64,000 bases of DNA from NCBI GenBank assembly GCA_026394555.1, contig JAPKXZ010000052.1, positions 37,376 through 101,375 of the forward strand, read 5' to 3'. Each line of letters opens with the position of its first letter. The stretch's first letter is position 1. Below are positions 26,802 through 37,593 of the stretch, piece after piece. The notes below the pieces were generated by a model. The model made no database searches, had not been told where the DNA came from, and saw only the letters and a program-made list of their open reading frames with translations. The DNA comes from Methanothrix sp. GTDB taxonomy: Archaea; Halobacteriota; Methanosarcinia; Methanotrichales; Methanotrichaceae. Both the position numbers and the translations under genes were made by a program.

Positions 26802-28179
26802 CAGAGAGACTCCATTTGTTTATGTAAGAAGGCACATCGAATTTGCTCTTTGCGCCCTTGTAGTTCATGTAGCGCACCTTGCCAAAGATTGCCCTTTCCT
26901 TCCAGGCTCGATCGTGAACGCCGCCCAGGCTCCAGGCAATTCCCGCATAACCGTTTGCATCTCGGCCGTCCAGTTCATACCGGTCGTTCAGGTAAACGGC
27001 TATCGCATGGGCCGCCGCGGGTGACACCGTCCACTCCAGGATCTTTTTGGCCCAGTACATCCTCATGTAGCCGTGCATCTTTCCTGTTTGCAGCATCTCC
27101 TGCATGGCCGCATTCCACAGGTCGTCTTGGGTGCGGGCCTTCTCCAGTTCTTGCTGAGTATACAGGTATTCTCTTCGGTCCTTTTCATGCTCAGCTAAGC
27201 TCTTTATTGCCCAGGCGGGATAGCCCAGTATATCATCATAATGCTGATTGTAGTAGCAGTAGTTGTCCGATAATTCCTTTCGCACGATCAGCTCTTCTAA
27301 AAATGCGCCCGCGTCTTTCATGCCCTTCAAAACCTGCAGGGCGACACGCTCTGCTGAGATCTGGCCGAAGTGCAGATAAGGAGAAAGGCCCGACTGGCCG
27401 TCAATATTAGGATCATTTCTATCCCTTTCATAACCGATCAACTTATGCTCCAGGAAATGGCGAAGCAGCTTCATGGCTGCCGCCTCTCCCGGCATGGTCC
27501 ATTTTGCTTCTGGTGCAGCATCTGCATCGAAATATGCATCTCCTCGGAGGTATCCTTTCGCAGCCGCCCAATCACTCTCGATAGCGTCTTTCCCGGTGGG
27601 CGATTTTCTTTCCGGGCTCTTTTGCAAGGCCGGGAATTCATCGAGAAACTCAAAGAGAAGACGGTTCACCTTGGGACGGAAGCTGTAGGCGGCCCACTCT
27701 TGTTTGGGGGAGGCAAACCAGCAAGGAATGATGTTGTGGGCATCTACCTCGTAAAAGGGAATTTCCATTTCACCAGCAACAGCAGCCTTCCATTCCCGAT
27801 TCAGGCGCAGGGGGGAAAAGTCAGAGACCAAGGCTCCTGCACCTATTTCACTCAGCAAGCGCGCCATCTCTTTGCCGGGATCACCCAGGAGAAGGAAAAA
27901 GGGAATATTCAGGGCCTTAAGGTTCTTTTCGACCTCTTTTAGCCCTTGCAGCATAAATCGGTACTGCCTGCCGCTCGCACCCAAAAACTCGGGAACCAGG
28001 CAGAAGGCCACCGCCGGATATGAGTCTTGCTTTTGCGCCAGTTCTTTGGCATAAAGCAGAGCCCAGTTGTCGTTAACACGCTGGTCGCGGCTCATCCAGT
28101 AGATCACAGGGCCTTTTGCTTGGCTCTCTTTCGTCAAGGCTCTTACCCTTTTGGGATTGACAAGCATAACGGCTCTCAC
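26794..28179 (-). CDS. phr: Class II CPD photolyase
   Basis: The protein has 461 residues. It repairs cyclobutane pyrimidine dimers using light and FADH-. The N-terminal Rossmann-type domain has VIYWMSRDQRVNDNWALLYA, the class II hallmark. The C-terminal helical FAD domain contains LSPYLHFGQIS, ELSDNYCYYNQHYDDI and MRMYWAKKILEWT...YLNDRYELDGRDANGYAGIAWSLGG, the class II signature. It is unrelated in mechanism to the nearby marker genes. Confidence 0.95.
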   Translation of the reverse strand: MRAVMLVNPKRVRALTKESQAKGPVIYWMSRDQRVNDNWALLYAKELAQKQDSYPAVAFCLVPEFLGASGRQYRFMLQGLKEVEKNLKALNIPFFLLLGDPGKEMARLLSEIGAGALVSDFSPLRLNREWKAAVAGEMEIPFYEVDAHNIIPCWFASPKQEWAAYSFRPKVNRLLFEFLDEFPALQKSPERKSPTGKDAIESDWAAAKGYLRGDAYFDADAAPEAKWTMPGEAAAMKLLRHFLEHKLIGYERDRNDPNIDGQSGLSPYLHFGQISAERVALQVLKGMKDAGAFLEELIVRKELSDNYCYYNQHYDDILGYPAWAIKSLAEHEKDRREYLYTQQELEKARTQDDLWNAAMQEMLQTGKMHGYMRMYWAKKILEWTVSPAAAHAIAVYLNDRYELDGRDANGYAGIAWSLGGVHDRAWKERAIFGKVRYMNYKGAKSKFDVPSYINKWSLSDE

Positions 28180-28363
28180 TGTTTTTATTACTATTTATAG
28201 AGCTATTGATGACCAGGGTCAAAAAGTCCAAGGGATAACGAGCTTGCATCAACTCACCGATTACCCGGAATAGTGGTGATTAAGTGGGAAATGCTCGTGA
28301 GTGGGATGGCTGAGAAGCCCTGGCAGAAGTTAAGGCAGAAGATAATCTGGAAAGTCGAATCGC

Positions 28364-31300
28364 ATGAAAATATCTTCCGAAAGACGTATAAAGCAGCGAA
28401 GAGAGCAGAAGCCGAAGTTTAAACAGGTCGTCTCAATGACATACGAGATCTTATGGCGCTATGATGTTGATTCTCAGAAGATGAACATTGATTCCTATAT
28501 CTCACCGGTCGCGGACAAGATGCTGGGCCTGCCGGAAGATACCATCAGAAACAGCTTCCAAAGATATTTTTCGTATGTTCATCCAGATGACTTGCCCGCC
28601 ATGCAGGAGATGCTTTCCGAAGGTATAGGAACGCCTGGAAAGGAGAAAACCGCGGAATACCGTTTGCGAAAGGCGGACGGCACGACGTTTTGGGTTCGTT
28701 CCAGGAGTTTTGCTTATTGCCAGCCCGATGGCCGGATCAATATTTTTGGCACTACAATTGATATTGATGACAGCAAGCAGGTCGAAGAAGCATTCAAGGA
28801 ATCAAAGCGACTATTAGCCAATATCATCGATTTTCTGCCGGACGCAACATTTGCAGTAAATCGGGATGGAAAGGTTCTCGCCTGGAATCATGCTATTGAG
28901 GTTATGACGGGTGTACCAAAGGAGGAGATGGTGGGCAAGAGCGGTTATGCCTATGCCGTACCTTTCTTTGGCGAACCCCAGCCGATTCTCATCGATCTTA
29001 TCTTCCAAGAAAGGTCTAAATTCGAAAATAAATATATATCTATATCAAGAAAAGGAAATCAATTAATTGCCGAGGCCTTTGCACCCCAGCTTAATCATGG
29101 TAAGGGTGCATATCTCTGGGGTATTGTCTCTCCTCTTTATGATAGCTATGGCAATATTGTGGGAGCTATCCAGTCTATTCGTGATGTCACTGAACGTAAG
29201 GCTGCACAGGCGGCGCTTCAGGGAAGCGAGAAGCGTCTCATGCGGGCAGAGGAAATAGCCCGTTTTGGCCACTGGGAACTATCTTTAGACGAGAAAAAGA
29301 TGCGCGCCTCAACGGGAGCAAAGCGCATTTATGGATTGGAGGGAGAGGAATGGCCTCTGTCTGATGTGCAAAAAATTCCCCTGCCTGAATATCGCGCGCA
29401 CCTCAACAAGGCTCTGCAAGAATTGGTTCTGAAAGGACGGCCGTATAATGTGGAATTCAAAATTCAGAGACCATCAGATGGACAGATCCTTGATATCCAT
29501 TCACTGGCAGAATATGATCCTGCAAAAAGAATGTTGTTCGGCGTCATAAATGATGTCACGCAGCGCAAGAAGGCTGAGGAAGCATTGCGGGAGAGCGAAC
29601 TAAGACTAAGGACCATTTTCGAGACATCCACGGCGGGAATAATCATAGTTGATCCCCATGGGCGAATCATACAAGCCAACCAGAGAATGGCCGAACTGTT
29701 TGCCTGCCCGCTGGAGACAATGATCGGCAGTAAGTATCCCTCTTTTGTTCATCCGTTTGAACGCTCGGAGGGAACAAAACGCATGCAAGAATTGATGGAA
29801 AATAGAATCGATACAATTTCTACACAGCGACATTATCTGCGCAGGGATGGAGGCGATTTATGGGGATTTATGAGCGGCCGACGGATGGTGGGATCGAATG
29901 GAGAGTTCATTGGCCTACTGGGTATCATTTTTGATATAACCGATCGCAGGCATGCTGAGTTTGCGCTCAGAGCATCGGAGCAAGAGAAGGCGGCAATATT
30001 GAGCGGCTTGAAGCATGTTGCTGTGGAGTACCTGGATCCTTGCATGCGTATCATCTGGGTCAACGAGGCAGTGCAGTCGTCCCTCGGATTATCGATGGAC
30101 GAACTGAAGGGAAAGTACTGTTTCGAGATCCTCCAGGGCCTCAAGGAGCCATGTTCCGGATGCACGGCATTGAAGGCCGGGGCTACAGGGCATTTTCAGG
30201 AAGGAGAGGTTGTGACCCCGGACGGCAAGACCTGGCTGTCCAGAAGCTCGATCGTCAAGGATGCAGATGGCCGTGTCCAGGGTATAGTCCATGTGGCTAT
30301 GAATATCACCGAGCGCAAGCGGACAGAGGAAGAGATTAAGGAAAATCTTGAGGAGATCAAGAGATCCAAGACGCAGATTCAACAATCAAATTCGCTGCTT
30401 GCGGCAATCATGGCAAGCCCCAATAATATTGTCGTTTTCGCGTTGGATAAGGACTACAGATATCTGGCCTTTAATCAAAATCATAAAAATACTATGTTGG
30501 CCATTTGGGGCGTTGACATTGAAATTGGGGCAAATATGCTTGATTACATTACAGATCCCGCTGACCGTAATAAAGCAAAGCGCAGCTTTGATCGAGCCCT
30601 GGCAGGCGAGCACCTGGTTATTGTTGAAGCATATGGAGACAACGATCTGCAGCGTCGTTATTATGAGGACCATTACAGCCCCATCCGGGGAGAAGACAAT
30701 TCCTTCATCGGATTAACGGTATTTCTGTTCGATATTACTGAGCGGAAAATCATGGAGGAAGAGCTGCAACAAACCAATCACGATCTGGAAATTTCCATTG
30801 AACAGTCCAATGAATTGGCCGAGCAAGCCAGGCAGGCCAACGCTGCCAAGAGCGAATTCCTGGCCAATATGAGCCATGAGATTCGCACTCCTTTGAACGG
30901 CGTCATTGGCATGACTGGACTGTTGCAGGATATGGATTTGAATGCTGAGCAGCATGAATATGCACAAATTGCCCATATGAGCGGCGAGATGCTTCTATCT
31001 CTCATTAACGACATCCTGGACTTCTCCAAGATTGAAGCCCGCAAGCTGGAAATGGAAATGCTGGACTTCGATCTGCGCTCCATGCTGAAAGATACTGCCG
31101 ATCTTCTGGCCGTCGGCGCTCGTGGGAAAGGGCTGGAGCTGGTCTCTATGGTGCACCCTGCCGTGCCGTCGTTCCTGCACGGAGATCCAGGAAGGCTGCG
31201 CCAAATTTTAGTCAACCTGGGAAGCAATGCCGTGAAGTTTACAAAGAAGGGCGAGATAGTGATTCGCGCCGGCCTGGAGAGGGAAGACGAACGAAAAGTC

Positions 31301-32047
31301 ACAATTCGCTTCTCTGTCCGAGATACAGGCATCGGCATCCCGGCAAATCGGCAAGATATTCTCTTCTCACCATTCTCTCAGGTGGACGGTTCTACAACAC
31401 GCAAATACGGCGGAACCGGTCTGGGGCTGGCCATATCCCGGCAGCTCGCCGAGCTGATGGGGGGCGAGATCGGCCTGGAAAGTAAGGAAGGCATAGGCTC
31501 CATCTTCTGGTTCACGGCTGTGTTCGAGAAGCAGCCGGTAAGGCCAGGATCGGCAGATGAGGAGAGTATCGAAATTGAGGGAGAGGGTGCAATAGATCGC
31601 ATCGTAAAGAGGCCAGCTATATCCCGATCGCTCAAACGCAAAATACGCATTCTGGTGGCGGAGGATAATCCCGTAAACCAGAAAGTTGCCCAGGCCTTGC
31701 TCCGAAGGATGGGGCTTCAAGCAGATGTTGTGGCCAATGGTCTGGAGGCCGTCGATGCGCTCCAGACCATTCCCTACGACCTGGTGCTGATGGACTGCCA
31801 AATGCCTGAGATGGACGGTTACGAGGCCACAAGAAAAATCCGCCGGCAAGGATCGAAGGCACTCAATCCGGGCATTCCCATCATTGCCATGACCGCTCTC
31901 GCCATGCAAGGTGATCGGGAGAAGTGTATTCAAGCCGGAATGAACGATTTCATTGCCAAGCCGGTTAAGCGAAGAGACCTGGCGGAAATGCTTGCCAGGT
32001 GGCTGGATTTGACGATGAGCAACAACTTGCCGCCTGAATTTGTCTAG
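28364..32047 (+). CDS. Hybrid sensor histidine kinase, six PAS domains plus receiver
   Basis: The protein has 1227 residues and no transmembrane segment, so it is cytosolic. PAS domains lie at about 24-135, 145-275, 285-405, 406-530, 535-655 and 675-800. Most end with a PAC-type DITERK/DVTERK motif. The fifth contains PCSGC, a possible metal or redox site. HisKA is at about 835-900 with phospho-acceptor His in [11 protein letters not shown]. The HATPase spans about 945-1060 (N box [26 protein letters not shown]) and a receiver about 1100-1220 (AEDNPVNQ, Asp in [11 protein letters not shown], Lys in FIAKPVKR). No output regulator is adjacent. It is paralogous to the kinase at 32925; the shared regions are the first PAS and the kinase-receiver half. 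Confidence 0.93.
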   Translation: MKISSERRIKQRREQKPKFKQVVSMTYEILWRYDVDSQKMNIDSYISPVADKMLGLPEDTIRNSFQRYFSYVHPDDLPAMQEMLSEGIGTPGKEKTAEYRLRKADGTTFWVRSRSFAYCQPDGRINIFGTTIDIDDSKQVEEAFKESKRLLANIIDFLPDATFAVNRDGKVLAWNHAIEVMTGVPKEEMVGKSGYAYAVPFFGEPQPILIDLIFQERSKFENKYISISRKGNQLIAEAFAPQLNHGKGAYLWGIVSPLYDSYGNIVGAIQSIRDVTERKAAQAALQGSEKRLMRAEEIARFGHWELSLDEKKMRASTGAKRIYGLEGEEWPLSDVQKIPLPEYRAHLNKALQELVLKGRPYNVEFKIQRPSDGQILDIHSLAEYDPAKRMLFGVINDVTQRKKAEEALRESELRLRTIFETSTAGIIIVDPHGRIIQANQRMAELFACPLETMIGSKYPSFVHPFERSEGTKRMQELMENRIDTISTQRHYLRRDGGDLWGFMSGRRMVGSNGEFIGLLGIIFDITDRRHAEFALRASEQEKAAILSGLKHVAVEYLDPCMRIIWVNEAVQSSLGLSMDELKGKYCFEILQGLKEPCSGCTALKAGATGHFQEGEVVTPDGKTWLSRSSIVKDADGRVQGIVHVAMNITERKRTEEEIKENLEEIKRSKTQIQQSNSLLAAIMASPNNIVVFALDKDYRYLAFNQNHKNTMLAIWGVDIEIGANMLDYITDPADRNKAKRSFDRALAGEHLVIVEAYGDNDLQRRYYEDHYSPIRGEDNSFIGLTVFLFDITERKIMEEELQQTNHDLEISIEQSNELAEQARQANAAKSEFLANMSHEIRTPLNGVIGMTGLLQDMDLNAEQHEYAQIAHMSGEMLLSLINDILDFSKIEARKLEMEMLDFDLRSMLKDTADLLAVGARGKGLELVSMVHPAVPSFLHGDPGRLRQILVNLGSNAVKFTKKGEIVIRAGLEREDERKVTIRFSVRDTGIGIPANRQDILFSPFSQVDGSTTRKYGGTGLGLAISRQLAELMGGEIGLESKEGIGSIFWFTAVFEKQPVRPGSADEESIEIEGEGAIDRIVKRPAISRSLKRKIRILVAEDNPVNQKVAQALLRRMGLQADVVANGLEAVDALQTIPYDLVLMDCQMPEMDGYEATRKIRRQGSKALNPGIPIIAMTALAMQGDREKCIQAGMNDFIAKPVKRRDLAEMLARWLDLTMSNNLPPEFV

Positions 32048-32266
32048 GAGAAGGAGGAAGCATTCCTTGACCTGATCCTGCGGGCCTACCGGGCGGAGAA
32101 GACGACGGGCTTCGCCTGTTTCCACGGCAAGCAAGCGGGGCGGCTGGTGGTGGTGGGGCCGGTCAACCTGCCGGTGACACGGTTGTTCGTCGAGGAGATC
32201 ATCTTTGGCAACGACACTATGGCGATTGTGGACGTGAGCGTGGGGGATGAAAAATGGCTGAGGTAA
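32048..32266 (+). pseudogene. Remnant of an adenine-specific methylase C-terminus
   Basis: The frame runs on directly after the amber stop of the kinase for 72 codons: EKEEAFLDLILRAYRAEKTTGF, HGKQAGRLVVVGPVNLPVTRLFVEEII, then an unrelated-looking end. As I recall, the middle matches the C-terminal tail of DNA methylases paired with type III-like restriction helicases. There is no start codon and no catalytic motif, so it is a fragment. The abrupt join to the kinase stop suggests a deletion. Confidence 0.5.
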
Positions 32267-32282
32267 AGGAAGATTTTTCGCC

Positions 32283-32487
32283 ATGAGCAAAGAAATCGAG
32301 AAAGCCAAGCTATCTTGTTTCAACAGTGGAAACCGCATCGAGGATCATTTCGGTGACGTCACCGAAATGGTCTCCCTTGGCAGCTGCGCAAAACGACCTG
32401 TTAAAACCATCCAGAACGCCGATCCCAAAAAGGAAACCGTAAGCCCATGGTCAAACCTATTTTGCGATCGAGACGCAGCATACATAG
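32283..32487 (+). pseudogene. Decayed dinD-like gene (deletion and frameshift)
   Basis: The frame from ATG 32283 reads KAKLSCFNSGNRIEDHFGDVTEMVSLGS, a DinD/KilA-related pattern, then KRPVKTI joined straight to QNADPKKETV. DinD proteins have about a dozen residues (LTRYACYLIA-like) between those two, so they are deleted here. The reading then moves to another frame, where AHGQTYFAIETQHT continues the family pattern before a stop at 32487. DinD genes commonly accompany restriction-modification and phage-response loci. Confidence 0.6.
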
Positions 32488-32505
32488 GCCAAGAACAGGA
32501 GATGA

Positions 32506-32712
32506 CATGAGATTAACATCATTTCAAGAGAGCAAGAGGATTATATTTCGTTAACGGATATGGCAAAATATCGCAACACCGAGGATCCGTTTGCGATCAT
32601 TAATAATTGGATGCGAAGCAGGAGCACAATCGAATTCCTCGGCCTTTGGGAGAAGTTGAGTAACCCGGATTTTAAACCTATCGAATTCGAGAGGTTTAGA
32701 AAGGACAAATAA
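32506..32712 (+). pseudogene. Truncated KilA-N domain gene
   Basis: The open frame (no ATG; a TGA lies immediately upstream) reads REQEDYISLTDMAKYRNTED, INNWMRSRSTIEFLGLWEKLSNP and FKPIEFERFRKDK, then stops. This is the first half of a KilA-N domain, a DNA-binding module of phage antirepressor-like proteins. The second half is missing. The stop TAA overlaps the ATG of the next fragment. Confidence 0.65.
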
Positions 32713-32873
32713 TGGCACTGCATAAATATTTTCCCCAATCACCGCACGCTGTTCTCGATCCGGGCATCCGCTGGTTTCCCGCCGATGAGTCTTTGCGGGA
32801 AAGCAGCATGGAGAAGCTCATATCGCCGTTGGTACCTATGCTCGGTCGCAATGTGTTGGTGTTTCTGCACTAA
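32712..32873 (+). pseudogene. N-terminal stub of a type III-like restriction helicase
   Basis: The 53-codon frame MALHKYFPQSPHAVLDPGIRWFPADESLRESSMEKLISPLV matches the start of DEAD/DEAH-box restriction-type (Res-like) helicases as I recall them, then runs into GRNVLVFLH and a stop. A full protein would have about 900 or more residues. Together with the methylase tail at 32048 it marks a largely deleted restriction-modification locus. Confidence 0.55.
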
Positions 32874-32924
32874 TTTTGAGAGATTCAATCCTCCAATAAA
32901 TCTATCAATCAGAACAATTCATAA

Positions 32925-35900
32925 GTGCTAATCATGGGCAATGACATCATCGACCAGAGAGAAGTTCTGGAAGCTTTGCGAGAAGCCAAGCAGGCTGCCG
33001 AGAACAGCCAGGCCCAGTACGAGCAGGTCGTATCGATGATATCTGATATCGTCTGGCGCTATGATGTCAATGCCAGAGGCGAGCCTGTCGGCTCCTACAT
33101 CTCACCGGTTGCGGACAGAATGCTGGGGTTGCCGGACGGCACCATCGGAAACAGCTTTGACAAATATTTTTCCTATGTCCATCCCGATGACTTGCCTGAT
33201 GTGCAGAAGATAATTTTCGAAGGTTTAGGAACGATTGGAAAAGATAAAACCGCAGAATACCGTATGCGAAAGGCTGACGGCACGACGCTTTGGGTTCGTT
33301 CCAAGGGTTCGGCATATTCTCATGAAGACGGTCGAGTTACCATCTTCGGCACCACAAGCGATATCACCGAGGCTAGGCAAGCGGAATATGTGCTGCGCAG
33401 TATCGAGGAACATTTGCGTCTGGCGGCTGAAGGTGCAAATCTCGGAACTTACACTTACGATTTTCTTTCTGGACAAGGCTACTGGTCACCAAAACTAAAG
33501 GATCTCTATGGTTTGAGTGCAGATGAACCGCTTGTTTTGGATGAGGATGGGGTAGCATTGGCCATTCATCCGGAGGATCGGTCCGTTTTTTTGACCGCAA
33601 TGAATGCAGCCAATGACCCTAACGGAAATGTGGACGGGATTCTCGAGCTGGATTATCGAATCATTCGTACGGATGGAACAATTCGTTGGCTGCAAGTACA
33701 CGGACGTACAGAGTTCAAAGGAGAATCCAATAACCGACGCCCTTGGCGTGCAGCAGGTGTTACAACTGACATCACTGAACATAAAAGCGCTGAAGAGGCG
33801 CTAAAAGAGACCCGAGCGCGCCACGAGCTAGCTATTCAGTCCGCACAGATGGGCTCTTGGGTACTTGATGTCGCTATTAACAAGCATGACTTCGACGAAC
33901 AGACATGTCGTCTCCTGGGTATTGATTATGCCACATTTAAAGGGAGTTCAATTGAGTTCTTCAGAGTCGTTCATCCCCATGACCACGCTAAAATTCGGGC
34001 CGCTCTGGCCAGGTCCATAAAACAGGATCATCCATACGAATCAGCCTATCGCGTCGTCCATCCGGACGGCAGCATCAGATACATTGTAGCTCGTGGCCAT
34101 GTTATTCGCGATCAGAATCGCAGGCCGTTGAAGCTAATCGGTATCATTTGGGACGATACCGATCGCAGGAAAGCTGAAGATGAATTGCGATGGAAAACAG
34201 CATTACTTGAAGCTCAAGTTGAAACATCGTTGGATGGAATTCTTGTTGTAGACAGCCAGGGACAACGAATTATTACCAATCAGCAACTTCTAAACATGTG
34301 GAAAGTGCCTCTACATATCAGCAATCAGAAAAACGATGAAGCACTTCTTCACTACGTAGTTGGCAAGACCAAAAATTCAGACCAATTCCTTGAGAAAGTC
34401 ATGTATCTTTATGATCATAAGGATGAGACCAGTCGGGATGAAATCGAGTTCAAGGACGGAATGGTAGTAGATCGGTATTCTTCACCAGTGATCAGTCGAG
34501 ATGGGAAATACTACGGTCGGATATGGACTTTTCATGACATCACCGATCGCAAACGAGCTGAAGATGCACTAAAAGAATCAAAACAACGCCTGGCCGATAT
34601 CATTGATTTTCTGCCAGATGCCACTTTCGCTATTGACAAAGAAGGAAAAGTAATCGCCTGGAACCGGACCATGGAAGAGATGACAGGTGTTGGCAGGAAC
34701 TATATGATAGGGCAGGGAGACCATGCCTATACAGTCCCCTTCTATGGTGAAAGGAGGCAAAACCTGCTTGATCTCATTGATAGGAATAAAGATGATATTG
34801 CCTCCAAATATCAACATGTTCAGAGGAAGGGAAACATTCTCTGTGCTGAAGCATTTACACCAGCACTGCATTGCGGAAAAGGGGCACATGTTTGGGCTAC
34901 GGCGGGACCGATTTTTGATTCTCAGGGAAACAGAATAGGTGCCATAGAGTCCATTCGCGACATAACTGAACGCAAGCAAGAGCAAGAAAGACTCCAAAAT
35001 AACTTGAAATTCCTGGAAACATTGATCGAAACAATCCCCAGCCCAATCTTTTTCAAAGATAGACAAGGAAGATACCTGGGTTGTAACAATACATTCGCCC
35101 GGCAAATCATGAGTCTGCCCAAAGAGGAAATTATCGGCAAATCTGTCTTCGAATTCCCGGAAGCGATTCCTTCCGACCTGGCAAATAAGTATCATGAAAA
35201 GGATCAGGAACTATTACGAGAAATGGGCGTTCAGGTTTATGATACGAAGGTACATTGCTTTGACGGCAAAATGCGAGATTTCTACTTCACCAAAGCGACA
35301 TTTAAAAATTTTGTCGGCGAAGTGGCAGGTATTGTCGGTGTAATGCTGGACATAACCGAGCTTAAGCAGATCGAATTGAGCCGAGCGCGTTCATTGGTGC
35401 GCCAGGAGCAGTTGAACCTGCTTCAACAGAATCTGCTAGGCCCCGGCAAATTGGGGCAGAAACTCAAGAAAATCACCGACGCCGTGGTGGATATCTTCGG
35501 GGCCGACTTTTGTCGCATCTGGATCACCGGTCCAGGAGACCTCTGTGAGGCCGGATGCATACATGCGGCGGTGACTGAGGGCCCTCACGTCTGCAGTTAT
35601 AAAGATCGATGTCTCCGACTCCTTGCCAGCTCCGGAGGGTATACCCACACGGAAGGTGAGGTTCACAGGCGCGTGCCTTTTGGTTGCTACAAGATTGGGC
35701 GCATCGCATCGGGTAAGGAACACAGCTTCATTACCAATGATGTACTAAGCTACCCCAATATTCATAATCGCGAATGGGCAAAGGAGAACGATCTGGTCTC
35801 ATTTGCCGGTTACCAGCTACGTCCTCCAGGTGGAGAAGCTCTCGGTGTCCTGGCGCTTTTCAGCAAACAACCCATCACCAGCGAGGAAGATGCCCAGCTT

Positions 35901-37307
35901 AACATCCTGAGTAATACGGTCACCCAGGTCATTCAGACCGCTCGTGTGGATGAGGAATTGCTTGAGACACTGACTGAAGCTACCATACTTAATAAATATC
36001 TTAATGAACAGACTGCTAAAGCCAGCGAGATGGTAGACCTGGCCAGGAAGGCCAATGCTGCCAAGAGCGAATTCCTGGCCAACATGAGCCACGAGATTCG
36101 AACCCCCTTGAACGGCGTCATCGGCATGATTGGATTGCTGCTGGATATGGATTTGAATGCCGAGCAGCTTGAATATGCAAAAATCGCTCGTTTCAGCGGT
36201 GAAATTCTATTGTCTCTCATCAACGACATCCTGGATTTCTCCAAGATCGAAGCCTGCAAACTGGAACTGGAAAAGCTGAACTTTGATCTGTGCTCTATGC
36301 TCGATGATACGACAGACCTCCTGGCAGTCGGTGCTCACGAGAAAGGGCTGGAGCTGGTCTCTACGGTGGACCCCACGGTGCCGTCGCGGTTGAGAGGTGA
36401 TCCGGGAAGGCTGCGTCAGATTCTGGTCAACCTGGGTGGTAATGCCGTGAAGTTCACAAACGCTGGCAAGATAGTGATTCGCGCCTGCCTGGAGAGCGAA
36501 GACGAACGAAAAGTCACAATTCGCTTCTCTGTCCGAGATACAGGCATCGGCATCCCTGTAAATCGGCAGGATATTCTCTTCTCACCATTCTCTCAGGTGG
36601 ACGGTTCGACAACACGCAAATATGGCGGAACCGGGCTTGGTCTGGCCATATCCCGGCAGCTCGCCGAGCTGATGGGTGGCATGATCGGCGTGCAAAGTGA
36701 GGAGGGCAAGGGCTCTACATTCTGGTTCACCGTCGTTTTCGAGAAACAGCTAGACCATTTGGAATCTGCCGAAGAGCTTTCTGGAATTGAGGAAAGAAGA
36801 GCGATATACTGCAGTACGAGCGGGCCTATTCTTTCCCAAACAGTCAAACGAAGATTGCGCATCCTGGTGGCGGAGGACAATCCCGTAAACCAGAAAGTCG
36901 CCCAGGCCATGCTGAGAAGGATGGGGCTAGAAGCAGATGTTGCGGCCAATGGTCTGGAGGCCGTCAATGCACTCCAGACCATTCCTTACGACCTGGTGCT
37001 GATGGACTGCCAGATGCCTGAGATGGACGGTTTTGAGGCCACTCGCAACATTCGCCAGGAAGGATCGAAGGCACTCAATCCAGGCATTCCCATCATTGCC
37101 ATGACGGCTCTAGCCATGGAAAGCGATAGGGAGAAGTGCATTCAGGCTGGAATGAACGATTTCATTGCCAAGCCGGTCCAGCAAAGGGAACTGGCGGAAA
37201 TGCTCGCCAGGTGGCTGACAATAATAGGCTGCCTTCAAGATGAAGATTCGTATCAACAAAACGGTCTTCTCTGCTCCCTGCACCCTAACCATCCTAAAAT
37301 AAGCTAA
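32925..37307 (+). CDS. Hybrid sensor histidine kinase, six PAS, GAF and receiver
   Basis: The protein has 1460 residues from GTG 32925; ATG at 32934 (MGNDIIDQ) is an equally good start. PAS domains lie at about 30-150, 155-290, 295-430, 430-555, 560-700 and 700-825. A GAF-like domain at about 845-1010 is rich in cysteine ([23 protein letters not shown]), which suggests a metal, heme or redox ligand. HisKA ([11 protein letters not shown]), HATPase ([10 protein letters not shown]) and a C-terminal receiver ([19 protein letters not shown]) follow. The kinase-receiver half is nearly the same as in the upstream kinase, and its fifth PAS matches the second PAS there. No transmembrane segment. Confidence 0.93.
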   Translation: MLIMGNDIIDQREVLEALREAKQAAENSQAQYEQVVSMISDIVWRYDVNARGEPVGSYISPVADRMLGLPDGTIGNSFDKYFSYVHPDDLPDVQKIIFEGLGTIGKDKTAEYRMRKADGTTLWVRSKGSAYSHEDGRVTIFGTTSDITEARQAEYVLRSIEEHLRLAAEGANLGTYTYDFLSGQGYWSPKLKDLYGLSADEPLVLDEDGVALAIHPEDRSVFLTAMNAANDPNGNVDGILELDYRIIRTDGTIRWLQVHGRTEFKGESNNRRPWRAAGVTTDITEHKSAEEALKETRARHELAIQSAQMGSWVLDVAINKHDFDEQTCRLLGIDYATFKGSSIEFFRVVHPHDHAKIRAALARSIKQDHPYESAYRVVHPDGSIRYIVARGHVIRDQNRRPLKLIGIIWDDTDRRKAEDELRWKTALLEAQVETSLDGILVVDSQGQRIITNQQLLNMWKVPLHISNQKNDEALLHYVVGKTKNSDQFLEKVMYLYDHKDETSRDEIEFKDGMVVDRYSSPVISRDGKYYGRIWTFHDITDRKRAEDALKESKQRLADIIDFLPDATFAIDKEGKVIAWNRTMEEMTGVGRNYMIGQGDHAYTVPFYGERRQNLLDLIDRNKDDIASKYQHVQRKGNILCAEAFTPALHCGKGAHVWATAGPIFDSQGNRIGAIESIRDITERKQEQERLQNNLKFLETLIETIPSPIFFKDRQGRYLGCNNTFARQIMSLPKEEIIGKSVFEFPEAIPSDLANKYHEKDQELLREMGVQVYDTKVHCFDGKMRDFYFTKATFKNFVGEVAGIVGVMLDITELKQIELSRARSLVRQEQLNLLQQNLLGPGKLGQKLKKITDAVVDIFGADFCRIWITGPGDLCEAGCIHAAVTEGPHVCSYKDRCLRLLASSGGYTHTEGEVHRRVPFGCYKIGRIASGKEHSFITNDVLSYPNIHNREWAKENDLVSFAGYQLRPPGGEALGVLALFSKQPITSEEDAQLNILSNTVTQVIQTARVDEELLETLTEATILNKYLNEQTAKASEMVDLARKANAAKSEFLANMSHEIRTPLNGVIGMIGLLLDMDLNAEQLEYAKIARFSGEILLSLINDILDFSKIEACKLELEKLNFDLCSMLDDTTDLLAVGAHEKGLELVSTVDPTVPSRLRGDPGRLRQILVNLGGNAVKFTNAGKIVIRACLESEDERKVTIRFSVRDTGIGIPVNRQDILFSPFSQVDGSTTRKYGGTGLGLAISRQLAELMGGMIGVQSEEGKGSTFWFTVVFEKQLDHLESAEELSGIEERRAIYCSTSGPILSQTVKRRLRILVAEDNPVNQKVAQAMLRRMGLEADVAANGLEAVNALQTIPYDLVLMDCQMPEMDGFEATRNIRQEGSKALNPGIPIIAMTALAMESDREKCIQAGMNDFIAKPVQQRELAEMLARWLTIIGCLQDEDSYQQNGLLCSLHPNHPKIS

Positions 37308-37325
37308 TATACCATCACACCTTTC

Positions 37326-37592
37326 TTGAGTTCGATGCAGTGGGAATTGATCGGCTCAAGTGCCGCCGTTTTGACCATGTTCGGCTTCGTGCCCCAGATC
37401 CTCAAGATCTACAAAACGCAGTCTGTAGCAGATGTAAGCCTGGTTATGCTCCTGCAATTCTGCCTGGGAATGTTCCTCTGGCTGCTCTACGGCTTGCACA
37501 TTCAGGATAATATTCTCATCGTAGCCAATATCGTATCATTTTTTAGCTTGATAGTAGCAATTGGATTATTTTTAAAGTACAGGAAAAGATGA
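37326..37592 (+). CDS. SemiSWEET-type small sugar transporter
   Basis: The protein has 88 residues from TTG 37326, or 85 from ATG 37335. Three transmembrane helices are present with the PQ-loop signature GFVPQILKIYKTQSVADVS in helix 1 and the loop, then LLQFCLGMFLWLLYGL and NIVSFFSLIVAIGLFLKY. SemiSWEETs dimerise to form a facilitated sugar transporter; the substrate here is unknown. It lies 18 bases after the kinase and may be co-transcribed. Confidence 0.88.
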   Translation: MSSMQWELIGSSAAVLTMFGFVPQILKIYKTQSVADVSLVMLLQFCLGMFLWLLYGLHIQDNILIVANIVSFFSLIVAIGLFLKYRKR

Positions 37593-37593
37593 A

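Noticed and set aside
32045-32266. Amber (TAG) stop of the first kinase followed by a 72-codon open frame, suggestive of pyrrolysine read-through
   Set aside because: The extension matches a methylase tail, not a kinase domain, and the paralogous kinase ends near the same point. No pyl genes or methylamine methyltransferases are in the window, so a deletion junction is simpler.
31367-32338. 323-residue minus-strand ORF over the receiver of the first kinase and the relic region
   Set aside because: Shadow frame; the plus-strand kinase and fragments explain the sequence.
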